Assembly (NCBI GenBank): GCA_034660995.1
Contig: JAYEKL010000007.1
Coordinates: 1 to 5,886, forward strand
Reading direction: 5' to 3'
Length of the DNA stretch: 5,886 bases
From: JAYEKL01 sp034660995
GTDB taxonomy: Bacteria; Patescibacteriota; Minisyncoccia; JAHIHE01; JAGLIN01
Shown: one piece after another, positions 1 through 4,710 of the stretch
Numbering within the stretch: position 1 is the first letter of the stretch
Layout of the letters: each line of letters starts with the position of its first letter
Notes under the pieces: generated by a model
Databases searched by the model: none
What the model was told of the DNA's origin: nothing
What the model saw: only the letters and a program-made list of their open reading frames with translations
Made by a program: the position numbers and the translations under genes

Positions 1-840
1 AGTGTTACTAATGAAGACTATAAAGAGAAAATTAGTTTTATGTGGGTTTGGTTTGAAAAACTTCTGCGAAAGACTAGAATTAGATTTTTAAAAATTGATA
101 ATAAAATTATTTTTCTTTTAGATAAATTAAGAGAAAAAAACGTAGAAATAGAAGTTGATAAAAACGAAAAAAACAATAATATTAGTGAATATAAAAACAT
201 AGATGAGGAAAAGGAGATAACTAAAACAGAAAATGACACAAATTGGCGAGAAAATACAGTTTATACAGAAAATAAGTCGTTAGAATCAGAGAAGAAAGTC
301 TCGGAAGATATAGATAACAATATGGAAGAAGAAGTTGTTGACACAAACGATAACAAGGTGGTAGAGACTATTAGCAATAAATCTTTAAAAGATGCTGATA
401 ATATGGAAGCAGAAATTGTTAATAGTGAAATTTTAAAAGATACAGATGATAATAAGGCAATAGAAACTATTAATAATGAGGATGAAAAAAGTGATGAGAT
501 TCTTGAATCTAAAGAGGAAACAAAAGAGGATACAGAAGCGTATGCAAAAAGAGATAATGCAAAAGGAAAAGAAAAAGAATATATAGAAATGATAATTAAA
601 AATCCAATTGACATAAAGTCATATTGGAAATTAGGAATTGTTTACTCTAGAAGGAAGAATTACAAAGATGCGATATCTTGTTTTCGTCAAATTACAAAAA
701 TAGATCCAACTTATACGAAGGCCAAGAAAAAAATATCAGATCTAGTGGAAAGAATGAAAGACAAAAAAGATAATAGAAAAAAAAAGAAAAAAAAGAAAAT
801 TGCAAAAGAAAGTACTAAAGACCAGAAAAAAGAAGAATAA
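1..840 (+). CDS. TPR-containing, highly charged protein (5' partial)
   Basis: The frame is open from base 1 with no stop before the first ATG at 40, so the gene very probably starts upstream and about 279 residues are visible. The visible N-terminal part (about residues 14-48) is basic and hydrophobic with several Trp, Phe and Leu. I infer that it follows a membrane anchor lying outside the window. Residues about 50-190 are low-complexity, rich in Glu, Asp, Asn and Lys, and contain imperfect internal repeats (DNKVVETISN and DNKAIETINN). One tetratricopeptide repeat lies near residues 205-241, with L, G, Y, A, F and P at the consensus positions (window protein L211, G212, Y215, A224, F228, P236). 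The tail is a lysine run. TPRs bind other proteins, but the partner cannot be deduced. The gene is followed by tRNA genes after 69 bp. The TPR call is firm; any cellular role is unknown. Confidence 0.8.
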   Translation, partial: SVTNEDYKEKISFMWVWFEKLLRKTRIRFLKIDNKIIFLLDKLREKNVEIEVDKNEKNNNISEYKNIDEEKEITKTENDTNWRENTVYTENKSLESEKKVSEDIDNNMEEEVVDTNDNKVVETISNKSLKDADNMEAEIVNSEILKDTDDNKAIETINNEDEKSDEILESKEETKEDTEAYAKRDNAKGKEKEYIEMIIKNPIDIKSYWKLGIVYSRRKNYKDAISCFRQITKIDPTYTKAKKKISDLVERMKDKKDNRKKKKKKKIAKESTKDQKKEE

Positions 841-909
841 AATATGGCTTGTAAATAGTAATTTATAGGATTGTTATAAATTATTAGTTATAGGTCATAA
901 ATTAATTTC

Positions 910-984
910 GCCGACTTAGCTCAGTGGTAGAGCAGCTGTTTTGTAAACAGCAGGTCGTCAGTTCGAATCTGACAGTCGGCTCCA
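910..984 (+). tRNA. tRNA-Thr(UGU)
   Basis: A complete cloverleaf can be folded by hand. The acceptor stem GCCGACT pairs with AGTCGGC. The D arm is GCTC/GAGC, and the anticodon stem GCTGT/ACAGC carries loop TTTGTAA, which gives anticodon TGU (threonine ACA codons). The T arm is GTCAG/CTGAC with loop TTCGAAT. The discriminator base is T981 and the 3' CCA is encoded at 982-984, unlike in the next tRNA. It lies 82 bp upstream of a second tRNA-Thr gene and is probably co-transcribed with it. Confidence 0.96.
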
Positions 985-1032
985 AATCAACCCATAACTA
1001 ATAACAAAGTGATTAATCTCAAAGTTATTGTT

Positions 1033-1060
1033 ATAAGTTATTAGTTATAAGTTATTAGTT
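1033..1060 (+). repeat. 14-bp tandem repeat, two copies, in the tRNA spacer
   Basis: ATAAGTTATTAGTT occurs twice head to tail immediately before the second tRNA-Thr. The core TTATTAGTTAT also occurs at 881-891 before the first tRNA, and in inverted orientation at 994-1005 between the tRNAs. Its role is unknown. Confidence 0.8.
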
Positions 1061-1066
1061 AATTTT

Positions 1067-1356
1067 GCCGTTGTAGCTCAGTTGGTAGAGCAATTCCATG
1101 GTAGGTTGCAAGACTTCTGCCCGCTGATCAGGAAACTTTTCAGCGCATTTCCGAATTACGGTTAAAGGCCTAGCACAAGGTTCAGACCGTGGCGTCAATT
1201 CCGAGAATTCGGAATACGCCCGAACGACTGACAAGGAGAGTTAAGTTTCGAGAAATCGGAATATGCTTGATATACAGTCTAGTCCTCTAATAAGTGTTAA
1301 ATAAATAGAGGTGTAAGCGAAGGAATAGGTCTGCGGTTCGAGTCCGCACAACGGCT
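1067..1356 (+). tRNA. tRNA-Thr(GGU), interrupted by a group I intron
   Basis: The two exons are 1067-1102 and 1320-1356. Joined, they make a perfect cloverleaf. The acceptor stem is GCCGTTG/CAACGGC, the D arm GCTC/GAGC, the anticodon stem ATTCC/GGAAT with loop ATGGTAA (anticodon GGU, threonine ACC and ACU codons), and the T arm TGCGG/CCGCA with loop TTCGAGT. The discriminator is T1356. The next bases are CAA, so no 3' CCA is encoded and it would have to be added by the CCA enzyme. The interruption lies between tRNA positions 36 and 37, the last anticodon base and the purine 3' to it. Intact pairing in all four arms argues for a functional gene and not a pseudogene. Confidence 0.92.
1103..1319 (+). 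ncRNA. Group I self-splicing intron in tRNA-Thr(GGU), no ORF
   Basis: The intron is 217 nt long, and its boundaries are set by the U36 5' splice site and a terminal G (G1319), the group I rule. P1 can be drawn: exon GGU plus intron AG (1100-1104) pairs with CTGCC (1117-1121), putting the hallmark U1102:G1119 wobble at the splice site. Other helices that I can pair are P2 (1122-1127/1140-1145), P4 (ACGGT 1158-1162/ACCGT 1186-1190) after a typical AATT J3/4, P5 (1167-1171/1178-1182), P6 (GGCGT 1191-1195/ACGCC 1216-1220, capped by 1198-1204/1209-1215), P7 (GACTG 1226-1230/CAGTC 1275-1279) preceded by a GATATA J8/7-like stretch, and P9 (CCTCTA 1284-1289/TAGAGG 1306-1311). P3 and P8 were not resolved with confidence. 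There is no homing-endonuclease ORF inside. From family knowledge, splicing would use guanosine and need no protein enzyme. Confidence 0.87.
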
Positions 1357-1367
1357 CAACGGAAAAG

Positions 1368-1401
1368 AATACTGCAATTGATTTTGTGGTGTTTTTTATT
1401 T
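1368..1401 (+). terminator. Probable Rho-independent terminator after the tRNA-Thr pair
   Basis: AATACTGCAA (1368-1377) can pair with TTGTGGTGTT (1384-1393) around a 6-nt loop. The stem has 10 bp, including G:U pairs. A T-rich tract (TTTTATTT, 1394-1401) follows at once. It lies 11 bp after the end of the tRNA and would end the tRNA transcript. Confidence 0.6.
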
Positions 1402-1651
1402 ATGAACAAATTTTAAAGAATAAAGATAATGGTATAACAAATTACATAATGACGTTAATTTATTAGATTGCGTTTTTTTATATTTTCTTTACGAACATAC
1501 TTTTTAAGAGTACTATAAAATCATAGCTGGCGCTTATACTTCTTCGTTTTTAAGACTTTACTTTTGTTATTTTTAAATAATACTTATCTTCATCCAAAAT
1601 TAATTACGCAAGAGGTCTAAATATATAAAATTATTTAAACAAAGGAATATT
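1402..1651. other. Intergenic stretch without a recognisable gene
   Basis: Only very short ORFs are present. The one structured item that I see is at 1601-1619, a degenerate copy of the terminal repeat of the downstream 183-bp element. AAAGGA at 1641-1646 belongs to the next gene. Confidence 0.6.
1601..1619 (+). repeat. Degenerate copy of the 183-bp element's end
   Basis: The first ten bases, TAATTACGCA, and the last five, GTCTA, match the right end of the 1921-2103 element (at 2085-2103) in the same orientation and spacing. This gives 15 identities in 19 bases. No convincing partner end is seen upstream, so it may be a solo or decayed end. Chance similarity is possible. Confidence 0.45.
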
Positions 1652-1906
1652 ATGTATTATCTTTATATTTTGGAGTGTGCTGATAAAACTTTATATACTG
1701 GTATTACTGTTGATTTAAGACGACGAGTAGATGAGCATAATTTTTCTAAACTTGGCGCAAAATATACTAAATCACGAAAACCTGTTAAATTGGTATATTC
1801 TAAAAAATTTCGTAATCGCGTAACAGCATCTAAAGAAGAATTTAAAATCAAAATGTTGACAAGAAAAGAAAAACTGGAAATGATAGAAAACAAAAAAAAT
1901 ATCTAA
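1652..1906 (+). CDS. Small GIY-YIG nuclease-domain protein (YhbQ/UPF0213-like)
   Basis: This 84-residue protein is essentially one GIY-YIG domain. The YYLYILEC stretch (residues 2-9) and YTGIT (15-19) form the two name-giving motifs. R25 and H29 match the conserved R-x3-H helix. AKYTKSRKPVKLVY (36-49) is typical of the YhbQ/UPF0213 subgroup, and E63 in KEEFKIK sits where the metal-binding catalytic glutamate is expected. The length fits the stand-alone subgroup. Such proteins are predicted DNA nucleases of poorly defined role, perhaps in repair or processing. The ATG at 1652 is chosen because AAAGGA lies 5 bp upstream, the only clear Shine-Dalgarno sequence in the window. The gene is monocistronic by appearance, with a terminator before it and a repeat element 14 bp after it. 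It lies about 330 bp from the group I intron, but the subgroup is not the homing-endonuclease one. Confidence 0.9.
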   Translation: MYYLYILECADKTLYTGITVDLRRRVDEHNFSKLGAKYTKSRKPVKLVYSKKFRNRVTASKEEFKIKMLTRKEKLEMIENKKNI

Positions 1907-2005
1907 AAAGCGTAAAACAATAGACTCACTGCGTAATTAGTTTCATTACGAAATCTTCATATTTTGAGACATAATTTTTCAAATAATTTTTGAGGTTTAG
2001 CCCGA

Positions 2006-2033
2006 GTAGAGACGCGATTAATCGCGTGTCTAC
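2006..2033. repeat. 28-bp near-perfect palindrome inside the 183-bp element
   Basis: The core ACGCGATTAATCGCGT is a perfect palindrome, extended outward by GTAGA/TCTAC with a single G/G mismatch (2011 against 2028), so 13 of 14 pairs match. AAAATTTTT follows directly, so the transcript could form a terminator-like hairpin for the GIY-YIG gene. Confidence 0.85.
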
Positions 2034-2057
2034 AAAATTTTTGGAGAATTTGACCAA

Positions 2058-2073
2058 TCCGCCAGCTGGCGGA
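2058..2073. repeat. 16-bp perfect palindrome TCCGCCAGCTGGCGGA
   Basis: This perfect 16-bp palindrome is strikingly GC-rich against an AT-rich background. It lies between the larger palindrome and the right inverted repeat. I recall similar CCGCCAGCTGGCGG palindromes as common between genes in Patescibacteria, but this is memory and not checked. Confidence 0.85.
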
Positions 2074-2120
2074 GCAGTAGAAACTAATTACGCAGTGAGT
2101 CTAGTATGTAGCATAAAATT

Positions 2121-2666
2121 ATGAATAAGAGATTTATTGCAATTATTACTATTAGCTTGTTTATTGTTAGTTTAATTTGTTGTTTAAGTCTTCTCTTAAA
2201 TGATTTTGTATCTACTGACGAAAGAGAATCTCATAATTCTCAAGATGATATTTTACATAAAGTTGTTAGAGTTATAGATGGTGATACTATTATTATTAGG
2301 ATAAATGACAGTCCCGAAACTGTGCGACTGATAGGAATCAATACTCCAGAAACAGTAGACCCTCGCAAACCAGTAGAGTGCTTTGGAATAGAAGCGTCTA
2401 ATAAAGCTAAAGAGATATTAAGTGGTAAATTTGTTAGATTAGAAGGGGATTATCTTGTTGGCGAAAGAGATAAATACGGACGATTGTTGGGATATATTTT
2501 TTTAGAAGATGGAACAAATTTTAACAAAATGATGATTGTTGAGGGTTACGCCTATGAATATAGTTATGATTTGCCTTATAAATATCAAAGTGAATTTAAG
2601 CAAGCAGAAAAAGAGGCAAAAGAGATGGAAAAAGGACTTTGGAAAAAAGGTGTTTGTGAGAATTAA
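2121..2666 (+). CDS. Staphylococcal-nuclease-like (thermonuclease) secreted or anchored nuclease
   Basis: The 181-residue protein has a basic start (MNKR), one hydrophobic segment (residues 5-26) serving as signal peptide or anchor, a short polar linker and an SNase domain (about 46-176). Active-site equivalents are visible: DGDT at 53-56 (calcium ligand D55), R69 in VRLIG, E77 in NTPET, and R121 in DKYGR. The calcium ligand corresponding to D40 of the S. aureus enzyme is N74, a change I recall as common in homologues. C87 and C178 could form a disulfide in the exported domain. The family cuts DNA and RNA with calcium. In a small-genome host it might scavenge nucleic acid outside the cell, which is inference. 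The ATG at 2121 precedes the signal segment directly. No Shine-Dalgarno sequence is seen, and the 183-bp repeat element ends 17 bp upstream. Confidence 0.93.
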   Translation: MNKRFIAIITISLFIVSLICCLSLLLNDFVSTDERESHNSQDDILHKVVRVIDGDTIIIRINDSPETVRLIGINTPETVDPRKPVECFGIEASNKAKEILSGKFVRLEGDYLVGERDKYGRLLGYIFLEDGTNFNKMMIVEGYAYEYSYDLPYKYQSEFKQAEKEAKEMEKGLWKKGVCEN

Positions 2667-2668
2667 AA

Positions 2669-2715
2669 AGTTTATGCGTTTGTTATTTTGCGCTACATAA
2701 ACTCTAAAATTTTTA
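2669..2715 (+). terminator. Possible terminator hairpin after the SNase gene
   Basis: AGTTTATG (2669-2676) pairs with CATAAACT (2696-2703), with a further CG/CG pairing inside. The sequence CTAAAATTTTT follows. The hairpin starts 2 bp after the stop codon. The stem is AT-rich and the T tract is short, so the call is tentative. Confidence 0.4.
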
Positions 2716-2962
2716 ATCTCTTCCGGGTATAATTCCCCGCCCCTTGGGGCGTATCTTTATAATTCTAACAAAGATACCCCGTCCGCTTGCGGCGGGGAGT
2801 TTCATTTTTATACAAAAAAACCGCTTAAAATAGCGATAAATATAGAGAGAGAAACATAAGCGGGGAGGGGTCTGGCTTTTAAGAGAGGAAAACTTACTTT
2901 TATAATAATTTGAAACTTTTGTTTCATCCCCGCTTACTTGCATAAATTTTAGTTATTTATGC
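2716..2962. repeat. Cluster of GC-rich and AT-rich hairpins, noncoding
   Basis: Several inverted repeats follow each other: CGCCCC/GGGGCG (2739-2744/2747-2752 region), GTATCTTT/AAAGATAC (2751-2758/2770-2777), CCCCG-CCGC/GCGG-CGGGG (2777-2797 region), TAAGCGGGGA/TCCCCGCTTA (2857-2866/2927-2936), GAAAC/GTTTC (2912-2916/2921-2925) and GCATAAAT/ATTTATGC (2940-2947/2955-2962). GC-rich blocks stand out from the AT-rich background. The region is bounded by near-identical 12-mers, GCTACATAAACT (2692-2703) and GCTACCTAAACT (2961-2972). It looks like a repeat or decayed mobile element. The open frame on the - strand across it shows no protein-like pattern. Confidence 0.65.
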
Positions 2963-3000
2963 TACCTAAACTTTATCACATAACTATTTTCTTGTCAAGA

Positions 3001-3030
3001 GACAGACTGAGACAGAGACTGACAGAGACT
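3001..3030 (+). repeat. 10-bp tandem repeat GACAGAGACT with a degenerate unit
   Basis: Two exact copies (3011-3020, 3021-3030) follow a related unit, GACAGACTGA (3001-3010). This is a short purine-rich simple repeat with no coding frame of interest. Confidence 0.8.
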
Positions 3031-3060
3031 GAGCATCTTTTCTGTGTGTAAAGGTGAAAT

Positions 3061-3110
3061 AGAAATGTCCTATTTTAAATTATTTAGAAATGTCCTAAAT
3101 TTGGACATTT
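3061..3110. repeat. Double direct repeat plus inverted repeat, possible solo IS end
   Basis: AGAAATGTCCTA occurs at 3061-3072 and again at 3086-3097, a 25-bp period. The second copy also forms an inverted repeat, AAATGTCC (3088-3095) with GGACATTT (3103-3110), around a 7-nt loop. Repeated motifs spaced by about 2.5 helical turns are typical of transposase- or regulator-binding ends. No transposase is attached, so this may be a left-over IS terminus, or an operator for the small ORF that starts at 3146. Confidence 0.55.
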
Positions 3111-3145
3111 GAATAAATTTTTAAAAAATAATTATAATTTTAAGA

Positions 3146-3319
3146 ATGATCATATTTATTTTATTTTTAGTAGTTTTAATTTGTACGATCATAACTCATT
3201 ATTTGGGATTTTCTTCCAAGGATGAATTTCTTTTTTTCAATCGTTATCACGCGCAAGTTATTTTCTTTTTATGTTTGTTTCTGACTGCTGTTTTTGGTTA
3301 TATGCTTTTGTTTATTTGA
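3146..3319 (+). CDS. Possible 57-residue two-helix membrane protein, unknown function
   Basis: The ATG at 3146 opens a 57-codon frame ending in TGA at 3317-3319. The product has two hydrophobic stretches (residues 1-22 and 38-57). They are separated by a polar loop, SSKDEFLFFNRYHAQ, with positive and negative charges, as expected for a small helical hairpin in the membrane. I do not recognise the family. No Shine-Dalgarno sequence is visible, but that is true of most genes here. AT-rich DNA easily encodes hydrophobic stretches by chance, so whether it is expressed is uncertain. It is the only other open frame in the roughly 940-bp gap between the SNase gene and metK. Confidence 0.45.
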   Translation: MIIFILFLVVLICTIITHYLGFSSKDEFLFFNRYHAQVIFFLCLFLTAVFGYMLLFI

Positions 3320-3378
3320 AAAAGCGTTTTGTTCTAGGTATGAATATGCTTTATAATTTAAAAAAGTTAACAAAAAAT

Positions 3379-3406
3379 TTGACCAATTTTTATATTTTGA
3401 TATAAT
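3379..3406 (+). promoter_or_regulatory. Sigma70-type promoter for the SAM riboswitch and metK
   Basis: TTGACC (3379-3384) and TATAAT (3401-3406) are separated by 16 bp, a near-consensus match. The -10 region is part of a tandem duplication of TTGATATAAT (3397-3406, 3407-3416), which offers a second TATAAT at 3411-3416. Transcription would start near 3413, some 25 nt before the riboswitch P1 helix. Confidence 0.75.
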
Positions 3407-3437
3407 TTGATATAATAAGCTTACAATTGAATAGGTA

Positions 3438-3544
3438 TTTATCAAGAGTACGGATAGAGCGCTGGCTTTTAATCCGTCGGCAACCTTCTAAATATGACTA
3501 TTTAGAAAAGGTGCTAAACCAGTTGACCGAGAGGAATAGATAAA
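3438..3544 (+). promoter_or_regulatory. SAM-I-type (S-box) riboswitch upstream of metK
   Basis: The S-box core is recognisable in order: TTTATCAAGAG, then GGATAGAGCGCTGGC, ATCCGTCGGCAACC, GGTGCTAAACCAG and AGATAAA. P1 pairs TTTATC (3438-3443) with GATAAA (3539-3544). P2 pairs ACGGAT (3450-3455) with ATCCGT (3472-3477). P3 is a long helix, CTTCTAAATA against TATTTAGAAaAG, beginning after the conserved GGCAACC. S-adenosylmethionine binding stabilises P1 and normally turns the downstream gene off. Here that gene is metK, which makes the ligand, so this is feedback control. A SAM-I-related clan member (SAM-IV or SAM-I-IV) is the alternative. Confidence 0.92.
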
Positions 3545-3590
3545 AGGTCGATTTTATTTTTCAAAATTCTCGGGAGAGTGTTTTTTTATT
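3526..3590 (+). terminator. Riboswitch expression platform: terminator and competing antiterminator
   Basis: AAAATTCT (3563-3570) pairs with AGAGTGTT (3575-3582), with one mismatch, around loop CGGG. It runs into a T tract (3581-3587), giving an intrinsic terminator. A competing hairpin pairs CCGAGAG (3528-3534 area) and AGATAAAA (3538-3545) with TTTTATTT and TTCTCGG (3569-3573 area). It uses both the 3' strand of P1 and the 5' half of the terminator, so it can act as antiterminator when SAM is low. The helix boundaries are my hand fold. Confidence 0.65.
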
Positions 3591-3608
3591 TACTAACAAT
3601 ACATTATT

Positions 3609-4656
3609 ATGTTTGACAAAACAAAAATTTACACAGTAGAAAGTGTAACTTCTGGACATCCAGATAAAGTTTGTGATCAAATTTCAGACGCAATCCTTGA
3701 CGAATGTTTAAGGAATGATTCACAAAGTCGTGTTGCGGTAGAAAGTTTTGGTGGTCACGGTGTTTTAATAGTCGGTGGGGAAATAACTACTAATTCAGAG
3801 ATTGATTTTAAAAATATAGCAAAGAATGTTCGGATATGAAAACGATTTAAGGATTGGTTGTAATATTGCTTGTCAGTCTCCTGACATTTCCCAAGGAGTA
3901 GATACTGGCGGAGCTGGTGATCAGGGTATTATGTATGGTTTTGCTACTAATGAAACTGAGGAGTTTTTACCGAAAGGGCTTGTTCTATCTCATAAATTAG
4001 CAGAAGAATTAGAAAATTTAAGAAAAAGCGGAAAAATTTCATGGCTTGGTCCTGACGGAAAGTCACAGGTAACAATGGAAGGTGATAAAATAAAATCTAT
4101 TTTAGTAAGCACACAGCATAATGAGGAAGTTTCTCAAGAAGAAATTCGTCAGACTCTTATTGAAAAATTAATAGGTGGTTTAGTTGGTGATGAATTAGAT
4201 AATATAGAGATTCTAGTTAATCCTACTGGAAAGTTTGTTCAAGGGGGATTTGAAGCTGATACAGGATTGACTGGAAGAAAAATTATGGTTGATACTTATG
4301 GTGGACTTGCACCTCATGGAGGAGGAGCATTTTCTGGAAAAGATGCGAGTAAAGTTGACAGGTCCGCTGCTTATATGGCACGTTTTGTAGCTAAAAATAT
4401 TGTTGCTAATAAACTTGCAGAAAAATGTTTGGTATCAGTTGCTTATGCTATTGGTAGAGCTGAACCTCTTATGGTTGAGGCTTTAGACGAGAACGGACAA
4501 AGTCTTGCTACTATTGTAAATGAAAAATTTGATTTTAGACCAAAGGCTATTGTAGAAAGATTAAATTTATTAAGTCCGATTTACAGGCAGACTTCTTGTT
4601 ATGGTCATTTTGGAAAAGCAAATCTTCCATGGGAAAAGATTGAATATAATTTGTAA
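3609..4656 (+). pseudogene. metK: S-adenosylmethionine synthetase (MetK), frameshifted near 3831
   Basis: MetK makes S-adenosylmethionine from methionine and ATP. The first frame (3609-3839) encodes the N-terminal part with GHPDK (residues 16-20) and VGGEITT. It ends at TGA within codons that no longer fit the family. The family reading resumes at GGA 3832 (GYEN), one base out of phase, and runs to TAA 4656. It includes SPDISQGVDTGGAGDQG, KPDGK-like GPDGKSQV, TGLTGRKIMVDTYGG, HGGGAFSGKD-x2-KVDRSAAY and the C-terminal SCYGHFG. Between NV and GYEN about three or four residues of the usual link (an REI- or YRDI-like stretch) are missing and one base is left, consistent with a deletion of 8 or 11 bp. 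The remainder would give about 350 residues, slightly short for MetK. The cause could be a real mutation, an assembly error or, less likely, recoding. No slippery heptamer is evident. The intact riboswitch and motifs suggest a recent event or an error. Confidence 0.9.
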
Positions 4657-4665
4657 CTAATATAG

Positions 4666-4696
4666 GTGACGGGCGCCAAACAGAGGCGCTCGTTGC
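4666..4696 (+). terminator. Strong hairpin between metK and the Smr gene
   Basis: GTGACGGGCGCC (4666-4677) pairs with GGCGCTCGTTGC (4685-4696) around the loop AAACAGA, giving 12 bp with several G:U pairs. It begins 9 bp after the metK stop. The following TTATTTA is only a weak T tract, so it may be a partial terminator or an mRNA-stabilising processing hairpin. Confidence 0.5.
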
Positions 4697-4710
4697 TTAT
4701 TTACAAAACA

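Larger units (their letters stand above)
1921..2103. mobile_element. 183-bp MITE-like element with 24-bp perfect terminal inverted repeats
   Basis: Bases 1921-1944 (starting TAGACTCACTGCG) are the exact reverse complement of 2080-2103 (ending CGCAGTGAGTCTA). Because the ends read TAGACT...AGTCTA, a TA target duplication is possible. Inside are two further palindromes (2006-2033 and 2058-2073) and no ORF of useful size. The perfect ends, the small size and the lack of coding capacity suggest a non-autonomous transposable element or a large intergenic palindromic repeat. It fills the gap between the GIY-YIG and SNase genes, ending 17 bp before the SNase start codon, so it may supply terminator or promoter function. 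No matching transposase is visible: the transposase at the right edge cannot be linked to it from this window. Confidence 0.75.

Noticed and set aside
18..614. Two - strand open frames (18-239 and 261-614) opposite the TPR gene
   Set aside because: They are complementary shadows of the lysine- and glutamate-rich + strand frame. They yield Ser/Leu/Phe-rich sequence with no family pattern.
1067..1356. Second tRNA as a disrupted pseudogene
   Set aside because: All arms pair perfectly once the insert is removed, and the insert has group I splice-site features.
1663..1893. - strand frame opposite the GIY-YIG gene
   Set aside because: It is the shadow of a gene with clear motifs and has no protein-like features of its own.
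1652..1906. GIY-YIG protein as the homing endonuclease of the nearby intron
   Set aside because: The protein has the compact YhbQ/UPF0213 pattern without a DNA-binding extension, lies outside the intron and has its own ribosome binding site. A link cannot be excluded but has no support.
2713..2943. 76-residue - strand frame over the hairpin cluster
   Set aside because: It translates the inverted repeats (KLPAASGRG, RPKGRG). Its composition follows the palindromes and no start signal is seen.
3001..3030. CRISPR array
   Set aside because: The repeat units are 10 bp, directly adjacent with no spacers, and no cas gene is near.
3837..3839. UGA recoded as glycine (as in Gracilibacteria-type code) to rescue metK
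   Set aside because: Reading through this TGA stays in the wrong frame and meets TAA within a few codons. The complete conserved genes (GIY-YIG, SNase, metK downstream frame, Smr) end in TAA, and glycine is encoded by GGN throughout.
4666..4710. GTG at 4666 as start of the Smr gene
   Set aside because: The extra 15 residues are encoded by a strong hairpin and do not resemble the family. The ATG at 4711 gives the usual lysine-rich start.
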